From assembly GCF_900100625.1 (NCBI RefSeq), contig NZ_FMTY01000005.1:62001-126000 (forward strand): DNA of 64,000 nt, in the 5' to 3' direction. Made by a program: the position numbers and the translations under genes. This document shows positions 25,665-34,119 of this stretch, one piece after another (within the stretch, counting starts at the first letter, position 1; each line of letters opens with the position of its first letter). This DNA is from Flavobacterium saliperosum (GTDB lineage Bacteria > Bacteroidota > Bacteroidia > Flavobacteriales > Flavobacteriaceae). The notes below the pieces were generated by a model, which was not told the DNA's origin, made no database searches, and saw only the letters and a program-made list of their open reading frames with translations.

Positions 25665-27011
25665 CTATTTCTTCTTTCTCTTTTCAGCACGTTTTCGTTC
25701 CACGGCACGATTGGTCGGTTTTGTTTTTCTCGGTTTCACTTTTCCTGGTCCACCAAGATTGACCTGTTTGTTTTTATCTGATTTTTCATGAAAAGCCGCG
25801 CCACCTTCCAGTTTGACTTTCTTCATCAGGAATTTGACTTTTTTCTTGTCTTTTTCAAATTCCAAACGTTTTTCTTCAATTTTTACACCTTCTGGAATAG
25901 GCAATAATTCGAGTTCTTTTTCCATTAAAAGCTCGGCTTCCACTTGGAATTCTTCTTCTGTAGGTGAAATCATGCTAATCGCGATACCCTCTTTATCGGC
26001 ACGACCGGTACGACCGATTCGGTGAATGTACTGTTCCGGAACTTCCGAAAACTGCATATTGATTACGTGTGTGATATCGGAAATATCCAAACCACGCGCC
26101 ATAATGTCCGTAGTTACGATTCCGCGAATTTCACCGGCCTGAAAACTGGCCATCGTGTTCAAACGGTAATTTTGAGATTTATTGGAGTGGATCACCCCGA
26201 ATTGCCCCGGAAAATCTTCTTCCAGATGTTCCATTAGGATATCGGCTACTCTTTTATTATTGATGAAAAGAAGAATGCGCTCCAATGACTCATCCTGCGT
26301 TAGCAAATGTTTCAGTAAGTTGACTTTCGTAAGGAAATTGGGTACATGGTACGCGAATTGTTCGATTTTCTCCAATGGTGTTCCTGATTGCGCCAGAGAA
26401 ACCTCTACCGGAAAATCGAAATATTCGTCCAAAAGTTCATCCACTTCATCCGTCATCGTTGCCGAAAACAGAATGTTCTGGCGTTTCGGACGCATCATGG
26501 AAAGGATGGAAGTAATTTGGAATCGGAACCCTAAATTCAGGATTTCATCAAATTCATCAATGACCAATTTCTGCATTTCATCGAAACGAACTACGTTATC
26601 CAAAGCCAAGTCCATCATACGACCCGGAGTTCCCACCAAGACGTCAACCCCTTGATATACGGATGTTTTTTGTGTATTGATGTTTACGCCTCCATAAACT
26701 CCTAAAACACGAACCGACATGTATTTGGTCAGTTTTTCCACTTCTTCGGCTACCTGAACTACTAATTCACGGGTAGGCACGATAATTACCACTTTTGGAG
26801 TGTGTGTGGGTGTGAATTTCCATTGTTTCAGAATAGGAAGCAAATACGCATACGTTTTACCGGTACCGGTTTGAGCGATTCCCATAACATCTCTTCCGGA
26901 CATAATTACCGGAAATGATTTCACCTGAATAGGCGTAGGGGTGGTTAAGCCCAAATCATCAATGGCTTTTTGTAGGGATTTCGGAAGATTGAATTGCTCA
27001 AAAGTACTCAT
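25665..27011 (-). CDS. DEAD-box-family RNA helicase with DEFD motif II
   Basis: A 448-residue helicase core. Q-motif region TPTPIQVKSFPVIM, motif I AQTGTGKT at residues 46-53, PTRELVVQV, TPGRM, motif II DEFD near residue 152 (VIDEFDEILNLGF), motif III SAT, then ATTDIMARGLDI and HRIGRTGR. The alanine of DEAD is phenylalanine. A lysine/arginine-rich tail (VERKRAEKRKKK) probably binds RNA. Expected role: RNA remodelling in ribosome assembly or decay, cytoplasmic. -7 box TATCTTTG at 27036-27029. Confidence 0.9.
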   Translation of the reverse strand: MSTFEQFNLPKSLQKAIDDLGLTTPTPIQVKSFPVIMSGRDVMGIAQTGTGKTYAYLLPILKQWKFTPTHTPKVVIIVPTRELVVQVAEEVEKLTKYMSVRVLGVYGGVNINTQKTSVYQGVDVLVGTPGRMMDLALDNVVRFDEMQKLVIDEFDEILNLGFRFQITSILSMMRPKRQNILFSATMTDEVDELLDEYFDFPVEVSLAQSGTPLEKIEQFAYHVPNFLTKVNLLKHLLTQDESLERILLFINNKRVADILMEHLEEDFPGQFGVIHSNKSQNYRLNTMASFQAGEIRGIVTTDIMARGLDISDITHVINMQFSEVPEQYIHRIGRTGRADKEGIAISMISPTEEEFQVEAELLMEKELELLPIPEGVKIEEKRLEFEKDKKKVKFLMKKVKLEGGAAFHEKSDKNKQVNLGGPGKVKPRKTKPTNRAVERKRAEKRKKK

Positions 27012-27028
27012 AAAACGTATATTTTGTG

Positions 27029-27036
27029 CAAAGATA
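27029..27036 (-). promoter_or_regulatory. TAnnTTTG -7 element of the helicase gene
   Basis: TATCTTTG on the minus strand, 17 bases before the ATG at 27011. Confidence 0.45.
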
Positions 27037-27080
27037 CGATTTCTGAGTCAGTTATAACCATTTGAGGTTCAGTTAGCCTT

Positions 27081-27351
27081 TTAAAACCCTTCGAAAACAC
27101 CCAATCCGAATAAAGCGTAGTCGTATTTCACAGGGTCGTTGGGGTCGAGAAGACGGAGGTTGGAGTCTAATTCCAAAAGCGCTTTGGCGTCGTTTTGTTT
27201 TCGGGTAAGCAGTTCCAGTTTTCGGGCCACGTTTCCGGAATGTACGTCTAATGGACAGGAAAGTGCCGCAGGAGCAATGCTTTTCCAGATACCTAAATCC
27301 ACGCCTTTGTTGTCCTGACGAACCATCCATCGTAAATACATGTTGATGCGT
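27081..27351 (-). pseudogene. Orphan 3' fragment of a TIGR02757-family gene
   Basis: From codon INMYLRW to the stop this matches the C-terminal 88 residues of the full gene at 34120-34884: 77 of 88 residues identical by eye. There is no start or N-terminal part; before the shared ACGCATCAACATGTATTT the sequence becomes unrelated. Best explained as the original 3' end of the chromosomal gene, cut off when the efflux island inserted. An ATG at 27389 opens the same frame but the first residues (MVFLLKKQASQF) are island sequence. The stop-to-stop frame is still open, so the event may be recent. Confidence 0.85.
27334..27351. repeat. Island left boundary: 18-bp direct repeat
   Basis: AAATACATGTTGATGCGT, identical to 34373-34390. 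Similarity between the two TIGR02757 copies stops exactly after it. It marks the likely crossover site in codons for RINMYL. Confidence 0.75.
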
Positions 27352-27387
27352 ATAAATTGTGATGCTTGTTTCTTCAATAAAAAAACC

Positions 27388-27424
27388 ACCCATAATTTTC
27401 TAATTTAAGAAATCATGGATGGCA
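27388..27424. terminator. Imperfect hairpin at the island's left end
   Basis: CCACCCAT and ATGGATGG (7 of 8 pairs), with an inner TTCT/AGAA stem. It lies just after the TolC-like gene stop and may act as its terminator, or be part of the recombination end. Confidence 0.4.
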
Positions 27425-27442
27425 AAAATGTGAATTAATAAT

Positions 27443-28627
27443 TTATAATTTGTGTTTCATCAATGAAGCAATCGTCTCAAAATACTCCTTTTCAGTTTCC
27501 AAATAAGTATTCATTGTAGCATTATAGTAATTAAGCTCAACAAAATACTCTAAAACAGATATTTGACCCAAAGATAATGCTTTATCTAATAATCTCATAT
27601 TATCGTTTATAATGGTAGATTTTTGATAATCTTCTAAAATAGATTTTAGGTTTTCATACTTGCCGTAAAGCTGTTTGATTTCATAGTAATGCTCATTTTT
27701 ATGGTCAGTTAAAGCCGTTTCGGTAAAAGAAATTTTTGCTTTTTGGAGTTTCACCGTGTTTTTACTTTCCCATAAAGGCAATGATATCCCAGTATGAATT
27801 CCGTTGTAGGTTTGACCTAAGATTCCCTGATAGTGATACCCTACTTCCATTTTAGGCAATGCCAACGCTTTACTGACTTCCAACTGTTTTTGACTGATTA
27901 CCTTTTCCTGTTCCAAGAATTTGCGCTGAGGGTCGTTTTCTTCTATTTCCTTTTCTAAGGTTTCAAAGTCTGGAATAGCAGGAAAACCAAAGTAAACCGT
28001 ATCGTTAAAAACAATATCGCTTCCGCCATTCAAACCTATTAACTTTTGATGAAGTTTTGCAATTTCGGACTGATTGTCCAGATACAGTTTTTTAATATCA
28101 ATAAGTTGCACTTCGGCTTTGTTTACATCAAGGATGTTACCATCCCCGCTCTTCAGTCTTTTTCTGAAATTATCCAACCATTTCTCTGTTGCCTGTTTCC
28201 TTTGTGTCAATGGTATTTGCAATTTGTTTCTGAAGACCAACTCAATACAGATTTTCTTTGCTTCCAATAACAGATTTTGAGTAGCAATTTTCTGTTGGAT
28301 ATCTGTTTGTTGGATTTGTTGATTAGCTAACTGATTTTTCTTAGTATAAGCGGTCGGAAAATCAAAAGATTGACTAATTGTAATATCTGTTTGGTTTCCT
28401 GCATTGGCAGGGCTTCCTTTCAGATAGTCGTATTCCACAGTAGGATTGTAAAGCGAAATTCCTGTTTTGTATTGGATTTTTTGCGCTTCTGTGAATTTCT
28501 GATTAGCTTGAATGGTCTTATTATTTTTGCTGATTTCAGACAACACCTTATCAATCGATGATTGCGATTTTACTTGTGACGGAATAAGAGCGATTCCACA
28601 TAAAACCACTAAAAATCTATATTTCAT
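27443..28627 (-). CDS. TolC-family outer membrane channel of the efflux island
   Basis: A 394-residue outer membrane protein. Signal peptide MKYRFLVVLCGIALIPSQVKSQ; SSIDKVLSEISKNNKTIQANQ and IQYKTGISLYNPTVEYDYLKG fit the first TolC helices and beta hairpin. Long coiled-coil helices follow. The ATG at 28627 overlaps the end of the pump gene by 11 bases; the open frame before it lies within the pump gene. Known: with CusA/CzcA and CusB/CzcB it forms a periplasm-spanning metal exporter. The family often ends shorter in Bacteroidota (CusC-like, about 400 residues). Confidence 0.88.
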   Translation of the reverse strand: MKYRFLVVLCGIALIPSQVKSQSSIDKVLSEISKNNKTIQANQKFTEAQKIQYKTGISLYNPTVEYDYLKGSPANAGNQTDITISQSFDFPTAYTKKNQLANQQIQQTDIQQKIATQNLLLEAKKICIELVFRNKLQIPLTQRKQATEKWLDNFRKRLKSGDGNILDVNKAEVQLIDIKKLYLDNQSEIAKLHQKLIGLNGGSDIVFNDTVYFGFPAIPDFETLEKEIEENDPQRKFLEQEKVISQKQLEVSKALALPKMEVGYHYQGILGQTYNGIHTGISLPLWESKNTVKLQKAKISFTETALTDHKNEHYYEIKQLYGKYENLKSILEDYQKSTIINDNMRLLDKALSLGQISVLEYFVELNYYNATMNTYLETEKEYFETIASLMKHKL

Positions 28628-31600
28628 TTTGTTCTTTTTTACGGTTTGATAAATAGTATACCACTGGTACAATAAAAATATTCAAGAGTGTTGATGTTAA
28701 CAGCCCCCCTAAAATAACTTTTGCCATAGGGCTTTGAATTTCGTTCCCAGGCAAATCACTTGCTATTGCCAAAGGAATCAAAGCCAGTCCAGCCGTTAAT
28801 GCCGTCATCAAGATTGGGCTTAATCGGTCTTTGGACCCTTGGATAATGGTGTCATACAAGTTGTAACCTTCTTTTTCAAGTGTTTCGTAATGAGAAATCA
28901 GCAAAATACCGTTCCTTGTAGCAACTCCAAACAAGGTGATGAAACCGATAATCGCAGGAATACTCAAAATTCCGCTGGTAAAGTAAATACTGAAAACTCC
29001 ACCAATCAATGCTAACGGAAGATTCAACAAGATAATCGATGCTGTTTTTACTTTCTTGAACTCATGGTACAGAATCATAAAAATAACCAAAATCGAAATT
29101 AACGAAGTCAGTACCAAAGTTTTTGATGCTTCGGCTTCGGCTTCAAATTGTCCCCCGTATTCAATATGATATTCTTCAGGAAGTTTTACTTTTTCATCGA
29201 TTATTTTCTGAATGTCGGCAACCACGCTTTTTTGGTCTCGTCCAGCTACATTGGCAGACACAACAGTTTTACGTTGAACATTTTCACGGTTAATAGTGTT
29301 CGGTCCAGAAGTACTCACAATATCGGCCACATAATACAACGGCACTTTTGTACCATCTTTGGTATCAATCATAGCATTTTTGATATTCTCGATTTTGCCT
29401 TTGTTAGCATCATCAAAGCGAAGTATCAAATCGAAAGTTTTGTTTCCTTCGTAAATCTCAGATACTTTTTCGCCCGCAAAAGCCACATCAACAAATTCAT
29501 TGAACTGACCAACGGTAATGCCGTAATGATTAAGCATGTCACGCTTGGCTTTGATTTGAATCTGCGGAATTTCTATTTGCTGTTCCACACTCAAATCAAC
29601 CAATCCTTCTACCTTCTGAATCTCGTTTTTAACCTGATTGGAAAGTGTGTAAAGCTTATTCAAGTCAGTTCCGAAAATCTTAATGGCAATATTGGCCCTT
29701 GTTCCTGAAAGCATATGGTCGATACGGTGTCCGATAGGCTGACCAATGGTAATATTTGCCCCTGAAACTCCTGCTAATTTTTCCCGAACATCAGCCATGA
29801 ATTCTTCCCGACTTCTTTCTTCCAAAGTAAAAGGTGCATCTATTTCAGCAGCGTTTACTCCTTGGGCATGTTCATCTAATTCCGCTCTACCAGTTCTTCG
29901 TGTGGTAACTTTTATTTCAGGAACAGAAAGCAATGCTTTTTCTACCTGTGTCCCAATTTTATTACTTTCATCAAGTGAAATCCCTGGCAAACTTACGGCA
30001 CTGATAACCAGTGACCCTTCGTTGAATTCTGGTAAAAAACTTCGTCCCAATTGACTCATGGCTAACATAGCAATCAAAAACAATCCCCCTGCAACTAAAA
30101 GCACGGTTCGCTTCATTTCCATTGTTCGGGTTAATGCGTTAGTATAGATTCGTTGCAAATGTTCAACAAGCCAACTTTCTTTGTGTTGTTTTAACAGCAT
30201 TTCATCATCTGTAAGCAAGTAACTCGCCAAAACAGGTGTAAGTGTTATGGACACGATTAACGAAGCAAACAAGGCAACTATGAAAGCGATTCCAAGTGGT
30301 GCCAACAATTTGCCTTCCATTCCAGATAGAAAGAACAACGGCAAAAAGGCTACGATGATAATAAAAGTAGCATTGATAACCGAACTTCTAATCTCAAAGG
30401 AACCATCGAAGATAACGGTAAGTTTATTTTTCCTCTCCGCTTCTGGTTTCAGTGCATTTTCTTTGAGTCGCTTGAATACATTCTCGACATCAATAATGGC
30501 ATCATCCACTAAATCCCCGATAGCGATTGCCATACCCCCCAAACTCATCGTGTTGATGGTAAAACCTAACCATTTCAAAGTCAAAATGGCAACGATAAGT
30601 GAAATCGGAATTGCCAGTAATGAAATGAATGTTGCTCTCCAGTTCATCAGGAACAGGAATAAAATGATGATTACAAAAGCTGTTCCTTCCAAAAGGGTTT
30701 TTTGGATGTTGCTAATCGAAGCATTGATGAAATCTGCCTGACGGAAAATCTTTGTGTTGATATGTACATCCTTGGGCAAATTCTTCTGAATATCAGCAAT
30801 AGCAGTATCAATATGGTCGGTTAATTCAAGCGTATTGGTTGCTGGCTGTTTCATCACAGTCATAATAACAGCTGGATTTCCTTTTAGCGAGCCATCCCCA
30901 ATTTTTAAAGAAGCTCCGATTTTAATTTCGGCTACATCTTCAATTTTAACCGTGTTTCCATTCACCGTTTTGATAACCGATTTTCCAAGTTCATTAATGT
31001 CGGAAGTCCTACCAATACCTTTAACAATGTATTCATTGCTGTATTCGTTCATAAAGCCACCCGATGAATTACCGTTGGCTTCTTCACTGGCTTTAAGTAA
31101 TTCGCTCAAAGAAACATTATAATAGTTCATTTTTTGCGGAGAAGCCAATATCTGAAATTGCTTGTATTCCCCACCAATAACCACTACTTGAGAAACTCCG
31201 CCAGTTGCCAACAATCTTGGTCGGATTGTCCAATCGGCAATGGTTCTTAAATCCATTTGTGAGGTTTTATCAGCGGTAACACTGACCAGCATGATTTCAC
31301 CCATAATGGAAGACTGTGGTCCCATCGTTGGATTACCGACACCTTGCGGTAGTTTTTCGGCAACAGCCGTAATCTTCTCGTTTACTATCTGGCGAGCCTT
31401 GTAAATATCCGTATTCCATTCAAACTCAACCCAAACAATTGAGATACCTGCTGAAGATGAGGAACGCACCCTTCTTACATTGGTTGCGCCATTTACAGCA
31501 GTTTCGAGCGGGAAAGTAACCAGTTTTTCTACTTCTTCGGGAGCCATACCGTGAGCTTCGGTAAGTACTACAACCGTTGGAGCTGTCAAATCTGGAAAAA

Positions 31601-31712
31601 CATCTACTTCCATCTTAGAAGCCACCACACCACCAAAAATGAGCAGTAAAACGGATGCTATCACTACAAAAAACCTGTTCTGTAGTGAAAAATTAATTAT
31701 TCTGTTTAGCAT
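28617..31712 (-). CDS. Heavy-metal efflux RND permease (CusA/CzcA family)
   Basis: A 1031-residue inner membrane proton antiporter. N-terminal helix with MLNRIINFSLQNRFFVVIAS, then VEVDVFPDLTAPTVVVLTEA-type HME-RND start (DVFPDLTAPTVV). TM4 carries GDLVDDAIIDVENVFKRL, the acidic proton-relay signature of the heavy-metal subfamily. Two halves with repeated periplasmic loops, twelve helices expected, ending YLSNRKKEQNEI. Substrate is Cu/Ag or Co/Zn/Cd; sequence alone does not settle it. It lies 11 bases after the adaptor gene and overlaps the channel gene. Confidence 0.93.
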   Translation of the reverse strand: MLNRIINFSLQNRFFVVIASVLLLIFGGVVASKMEVDVFPDLTAPTVVVLTEAHGMAPEEVEKLVTFPLETAVNGATNVRRVRSSSSAGISIVWVEFEWNTDIYKARQIVNEKITAVAEKLPQGVGNPTMGPQSSIMGEIMLVSVTADKTSQMDLRTIADWTIRPRLLATGGVSQVVVIGGEYKQFQILASPQKMNYYNVSLSELLKASEEANGNSSGGFMNEYSNEYIVKGIGRTSDINELGKSVIKTVNGNTVKIEDVAEIKIGASLKIGDGSLKGNPAVIMTVMKQPATNTLELTDHIDTAIADIQKNLPKDVHINTKIFRQADFINASISNIQKTLLEGTAFVIIILFLFLMNWRATFISLLAIPISLIVAILTLKWLGFTINTMSLGGMAIAIGDLVDDAIIDVENVFKRLKENALKPEAERKNKLTVIFDGSFEIRSSVINATFIIIVAFLPLFFLSGMEGKLLAPLGIAFIVALFASLIVSITLTPVLASYLLTDDEMLLKQHKESWLVEHLQRIYTNALTRTMEMKRTVLLVAGGLFLIAMLAMSQLGRSFLPEFNEGSLVISAVSLPGISLDESNKIGTQVEKALLSVPEIKVTTRRTGRAELDEHAQGVNAAEIDAPFTLEERSREEFMADVREKLAGVSGANITIGQPIGHRIDHMLSGTRANIAIKIFGTDLNKLYTLSNQVKNEIQKVEGLVDLSVEQQIEIPQIQIKAKRDMLNHYGITVGQFNEFVDVAFAGEKVSEIYEGNKTFDLILRFDDANKGKIENIKNAMIDTKDGTKVPLYYVADIVSTSGPNTINRENVQRKTVVSANVAGRDQKSVVADIQKIIDEKVKLPEEYHIEYGGQFEAEAEASKTLVLTSLISILVIFMILYHEFKKVKTASIILLNLPLALIGGVFSIYFTSGILSIPAIIGFITLFGVATRNGILLISHYETLEKEGYNLYDTIIQGSKDRLSPILMTALTAGLALIPLAIASDLPGNEIQSPMAKVILGGLLTSTLLNIFIVPVVYYLSNRKKEQNEI

Positions 31713-31723
31713 GTGCTTTTCTT

Positions 31724-33220
31724 TTAGTGTTCATGGCCATGTGCTGGCATTGTTCCTGAAGCAGTAGCAAGTTTTATTTGATAAGCCCCTTTGGTAACTA
31801 CTCTTTCATTTTCCTGAATTCCTGAAAGCAACTGAACTTCCTGACCATCGGAAGCTCCAAGTTTTACTTCTCTTTTCTGAAAACTTTCCCCTTCAGTTTG
31901 TACATACACATAGAAAGTTCCTTGTTCTTCAATTAGAGCCGAAACAGGTACAACTAAAGCATCAGGAATTGACGATGATTTTAAATACACTTCAACTACC
32001 GACCCTGAAATCAGTTGTCCCTGATTGTCGATTTCAAATGTTACTGGAATAAACGGAGCATTTGCCGAAGCACTTTTTCCGTAAGAGATTATTCTCCCGT
32101 TAAGATTCTTAGTATTGTAAACAATGTCACTTTGAGGTGTTTTAAAATTAGCGGAAGTAATTGAGGATAATCTGTTAAAATAATTCTGGGAAACATTTGC
32201 CTGAACAATAAGGTTTCTGTTTTTTGAAATGGTTGCCAACGGAGTTCCAGACTGCACAAATTGACCTTCGGTAACCAAAACATTTTTCACATATCCTGAC
32301 ATTGGAGATAAAACATTCTGACCTTTTGAGGTGTAGTTTTTAGCAACGGTATTGTAGGCAGTTTGGGCGTTTTCAAATTGAAGCTTTACTTGTTGGTGTT
32401 CCTTTTCGGAAACAATTTTATCTGCTACCAACAATTTTGAACGTTCGTAATCGGCTTTAGTTTTCATGTAGTTTGCCTTTGCTTCTTTTACAGCAGCATC
32501 AATGTTGCTTTCTGTGATATCACCACCAGCAATCGTAAAAAGTGTATTGCCATTATTTACAGTAGTTCCGACAAAAGTATTTTTACCAGAAAAAAGTACA
32601 ACTCCGCTTGCTTTGGCAGTTACAATCATTTCATCACCTGGAGCAGCGAGTATTTGTCCGCTTGTTTTGATAACATCGTGAAACTCTTGCTTGGTAATGG
32701 CTTTATTGGCAAAATCTATTTTCCAAGCTTGTTCCTTTAAATACGATATGTCACCACCATCAGAATGCTTTGGTTGTTGCTCTAAGGCTACTTTTTCATT
32801 AGGATAGACAGTAACATCTTTAATTATAATTTTATCGGTGAAGTCTTTTGTTTTAATATCGAAAATCAAAGTGCCTTTTCCAGCCATTTTAGGCATTAAT
32901 GCCAATCTGAAAATCCCAGGGGAACTTGGCTTGTCTGCTGAATTTCGTATACCTTCATTGCCAACGACCAAACTTACTGTCACGTTAGCCTCGGTTAATG
33001 CTTTAAAGTTTTCTCCTAAAACAGTAAAGTGTGCTGCAAACTTAGATGTCTGACCGACAACCAATGGCTTGAACTCTACAAACAATTCGGAATTATCAGT
33101 GTAAAGCGTATAGGCTAATGGCTCCAATGATGAGTCTTCTTTTGTATCTTCTTTTTTGTTACAACTTACCAAGCTCAAAACAAGTAAGGCAAGAAGTAGT
33201 ATTTTATTATTAGTTCTCAT
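31724..33220 (-). CDS. Efflux RND periplasmic adaptor subunit (CusB/CzcB type)
   Basis: A 498-residue lipoprotein: MRTNNKILLLALLVLSLVSC ends in a lipobox cysteine. An extra N-terminal domain (to about residue 150) precedes the lipoyl/hairpin core (VTAKASGVVLFSGKNTFVG, then the coiled-coil ANYMKTKADYERSKLLVADK and SPMSGYVKNVLVTEGQFV). The C-terminus ends TMPAHGHEH, a short histidine tail that might bind metal. It joins pump and outer channel in the periplasm. It is between the His-rich lipoprotein gene (65-base gap) and the pump gene (11-base gap). Confidence 0.88.
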   Translation of the reverse strand: MRTNNKILLLALLVLSLVSCNKKEDTKEDSSLEPLAYTLYTDNSELFVEFKPLVVGQTSKFAAHFTVLGENFKALTEANVTVSLVVGNEGIRNSADKPSSPGIFRLALMPKMAGKGTLIFDIKTKDFTDKIIIKDVTVYPNEKVALEQQPKHSDGGDISYLKEQAWKIDFANKAITKQEFHDVIKTSGQILAAPGDEMIVTAKASGVVLFSGKNTFVGTTVNNGNTLFTIAGGDITESNIDAAVKEAKANYMKTKADYERSKLLVADKIVSEKEHQQVKLQFENAQTAYNTVAKNYTSKGQNVLSPMSGYVKNVLVTEGQFVQSGTPLATISKNRNLIVQANVSQNYFNRLSSITSANFKTPQSDIVYNTKNLNGRIISYGKSASANAPFIPVTFEIDNQGQLISGSVVEVYLKSSSIPDALVVPVSALIEEQGTFYVYVQTEGESFQKREVKLGASDGQEVQLLSGIQENERVVTKGAYQIKLATASGTMPAHGHEH

Positions 33221-33285
33221 ATCATTTTTAGTTAAAGTATTCAGCCCACAATCAAAATAGGAAATGACTATGGGCTTTATACCAA

Positions 33286-33528
33286 TTAATGTTGATGCTC
33301 TTCACCAGCGGCATGCTGATGGTCGTGAGCTTCTTGTGTTGATGTACTGTCACTGCCTACAGTAAATTCTTCCTGTGGAGCAGCAGTTTCTTCATGATTT
33401 TCATGTGTGGAACCATCTTCGTGTTGATGCGTTCCTTCAGCATGGTCATGACCATGTTCATCAGCCTTTTTGGTATTACAAGCTGTAAGCATTGCTAATA
33501 CCGTCATTGAAAGCAATAATTTTCTCAT
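33286..33528 (-). CDS. His-rich lipoprotein of the efflux island
   Basis: An 80-residue protein from ATG 33528: MRKLLLSMTVLAMLTAC, lipobox cysteine C17. The mature part is acidic and histidine-rich, with HGHDH, HQHEDGSTHENH, HDHQH and HQH at the very end. Such composition suggests loose periplasmic metal binding. No family name. The frame is open 20 codons further upstream (from 33588), but MRKLLL is a normal lipoprotein start. Member of the efflux gene cluster. Confidence 0.72.
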   Translation of the reverse strand: MRKLLLSMTVLAMLTACNTKKADEHGHDHAEGTHQHEDGSTHENHEETAAPQEEFTVGSDSTSTQEAHDHQHAAGEEHQH

Positions 33529-33617
33529 TGGATTTGCTTTTAATAAAATGAATAAATATAAAAATGACCTATGGTGAAATAATGCCATAGGTGTCCTGTA
33601 ATTCAGAAACTGAATAA

Positions 33618-34028
33618 TTAACTAAAAAAAGAAGGGGGACCCCTGAAGGTGAGGGATTCTAGGTGAGGCGAAATAAAAACGAACGGCTCTTTAAAAGTCT
33701 TTATTGGTACTTCTGACACATTGAAAAAGACTTCTAAATCGATACCTGCTACATTTGTAATTATTGCCTGTAGATTATTGGTACATACAAAACGGACTTC
33801 TTCATCAAAATGCCCTTTTGTGAAATTATCTGAGTTGTGATTAAAATGCGAAAAGAAAAGTGCTATTCCGCTTTCTTGGGATTTTTCATCATGGTGATGA
33901 TGGTGGTGATGTTGCCCGTCATGATTATGATGATGCTCAACCACATGGGAATGCGGGAAAAGGCTGTGTCCCAAATTAACGACACAGGCAATAAAAAACA
34001 AGAGTGTTATTGCAAGTCTTTTCAGCAT
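33618..34028 (-). CDS. Exported histidine-rich protein, first gene of the efflux cluster
   Basis: A 136-residue protein with an N-terminal signal or anchor (MLKRLAITLLFFIACVVNLG), then a histidine cluster (H21, H26, H28, H32-34, H36, H40-46) and a C-terminal part with LESLTFRGPPSFFS. I recognise similar proteins ahead of Cus/Czc systems in Bacteroidota but no named family. Role as metal sensor or buffer is inferred from the histidines. The -7 box TACCTTTG (34041-34034) ends only 5 bases before the ATG, so the transcript may be leaderless. Confidence 0.72.
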   Translation of the reverse strand: MLKRLAITLLFFIACVVNLGHSLFPHSHVVEHHHNHDGQHHHHHHHDEKSQESGIALFFSHFNHNSDNFTKGHFDEEVRFVCTNNLQAIITNVAGIDLEVFFNVSEVPIKTFKEPFVFISPHLESLTFRGPPSFFS

Positions 34029-34033
34029 GGTTG

Positions 34034-34041
34034 CAAAGGTA
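34034..34041 (-). promoter_or_regulatory. TAnnTTTG -7 element of the efflux cluster
   Basis: TACCTTTG on the minus strand, 5 bases before the ATG at 34028. Upstream lies an AT-rich stretch with CTCTTAATTTAATTGAGAG (34061-34079), a palindrome that could be an operator or part of the terminator of the TIGR02757 gene. Confidence 0.5.
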
Positions 34042-34060
34042 AATAAAAATGTTAAATACT

Positions 34061-34079
34061 ACTCTCAATTAAATTAAGA
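34061..34079. promoter_or_regulatory. Palindrome upstream of the efflux cluster promoter
   Basis: ACTCTCAATTAAATTAAGAG region: CTCT-n-AGAG arms with an AT-rich centre, 20-38 bases upstream of the -7 box. Could be a regulator site. No regulator gene is present in the island. Weak call. Confidence 0.3.
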
Positions 34080-34119
34080 GATTATTATTAGTCTTTAAGT
34101 TAAGAATAAAAGGGAAACT

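Noticed and set aside
27081..27351. Simple tandem gene duplication of TIGR02757
   Set aside because: Only the 3' part is duplicated, the copies are diverged at base level and the efflux genes lie exactly between them. Insertion with 3' replacement explains this better, although duplication is not strictly excluded.
27352..27389. A protein start at 27389 for the TIGR02757 fragment
   Set aside because: The first 12 residues come from island sequence, not from the gene family; the fragment is a remnant.
33618..34028. Sensor or regulator of the efflux cluster
   Set aside because: The protein has no DNA-binding or kinase domain; only a signal sequence and histidines.
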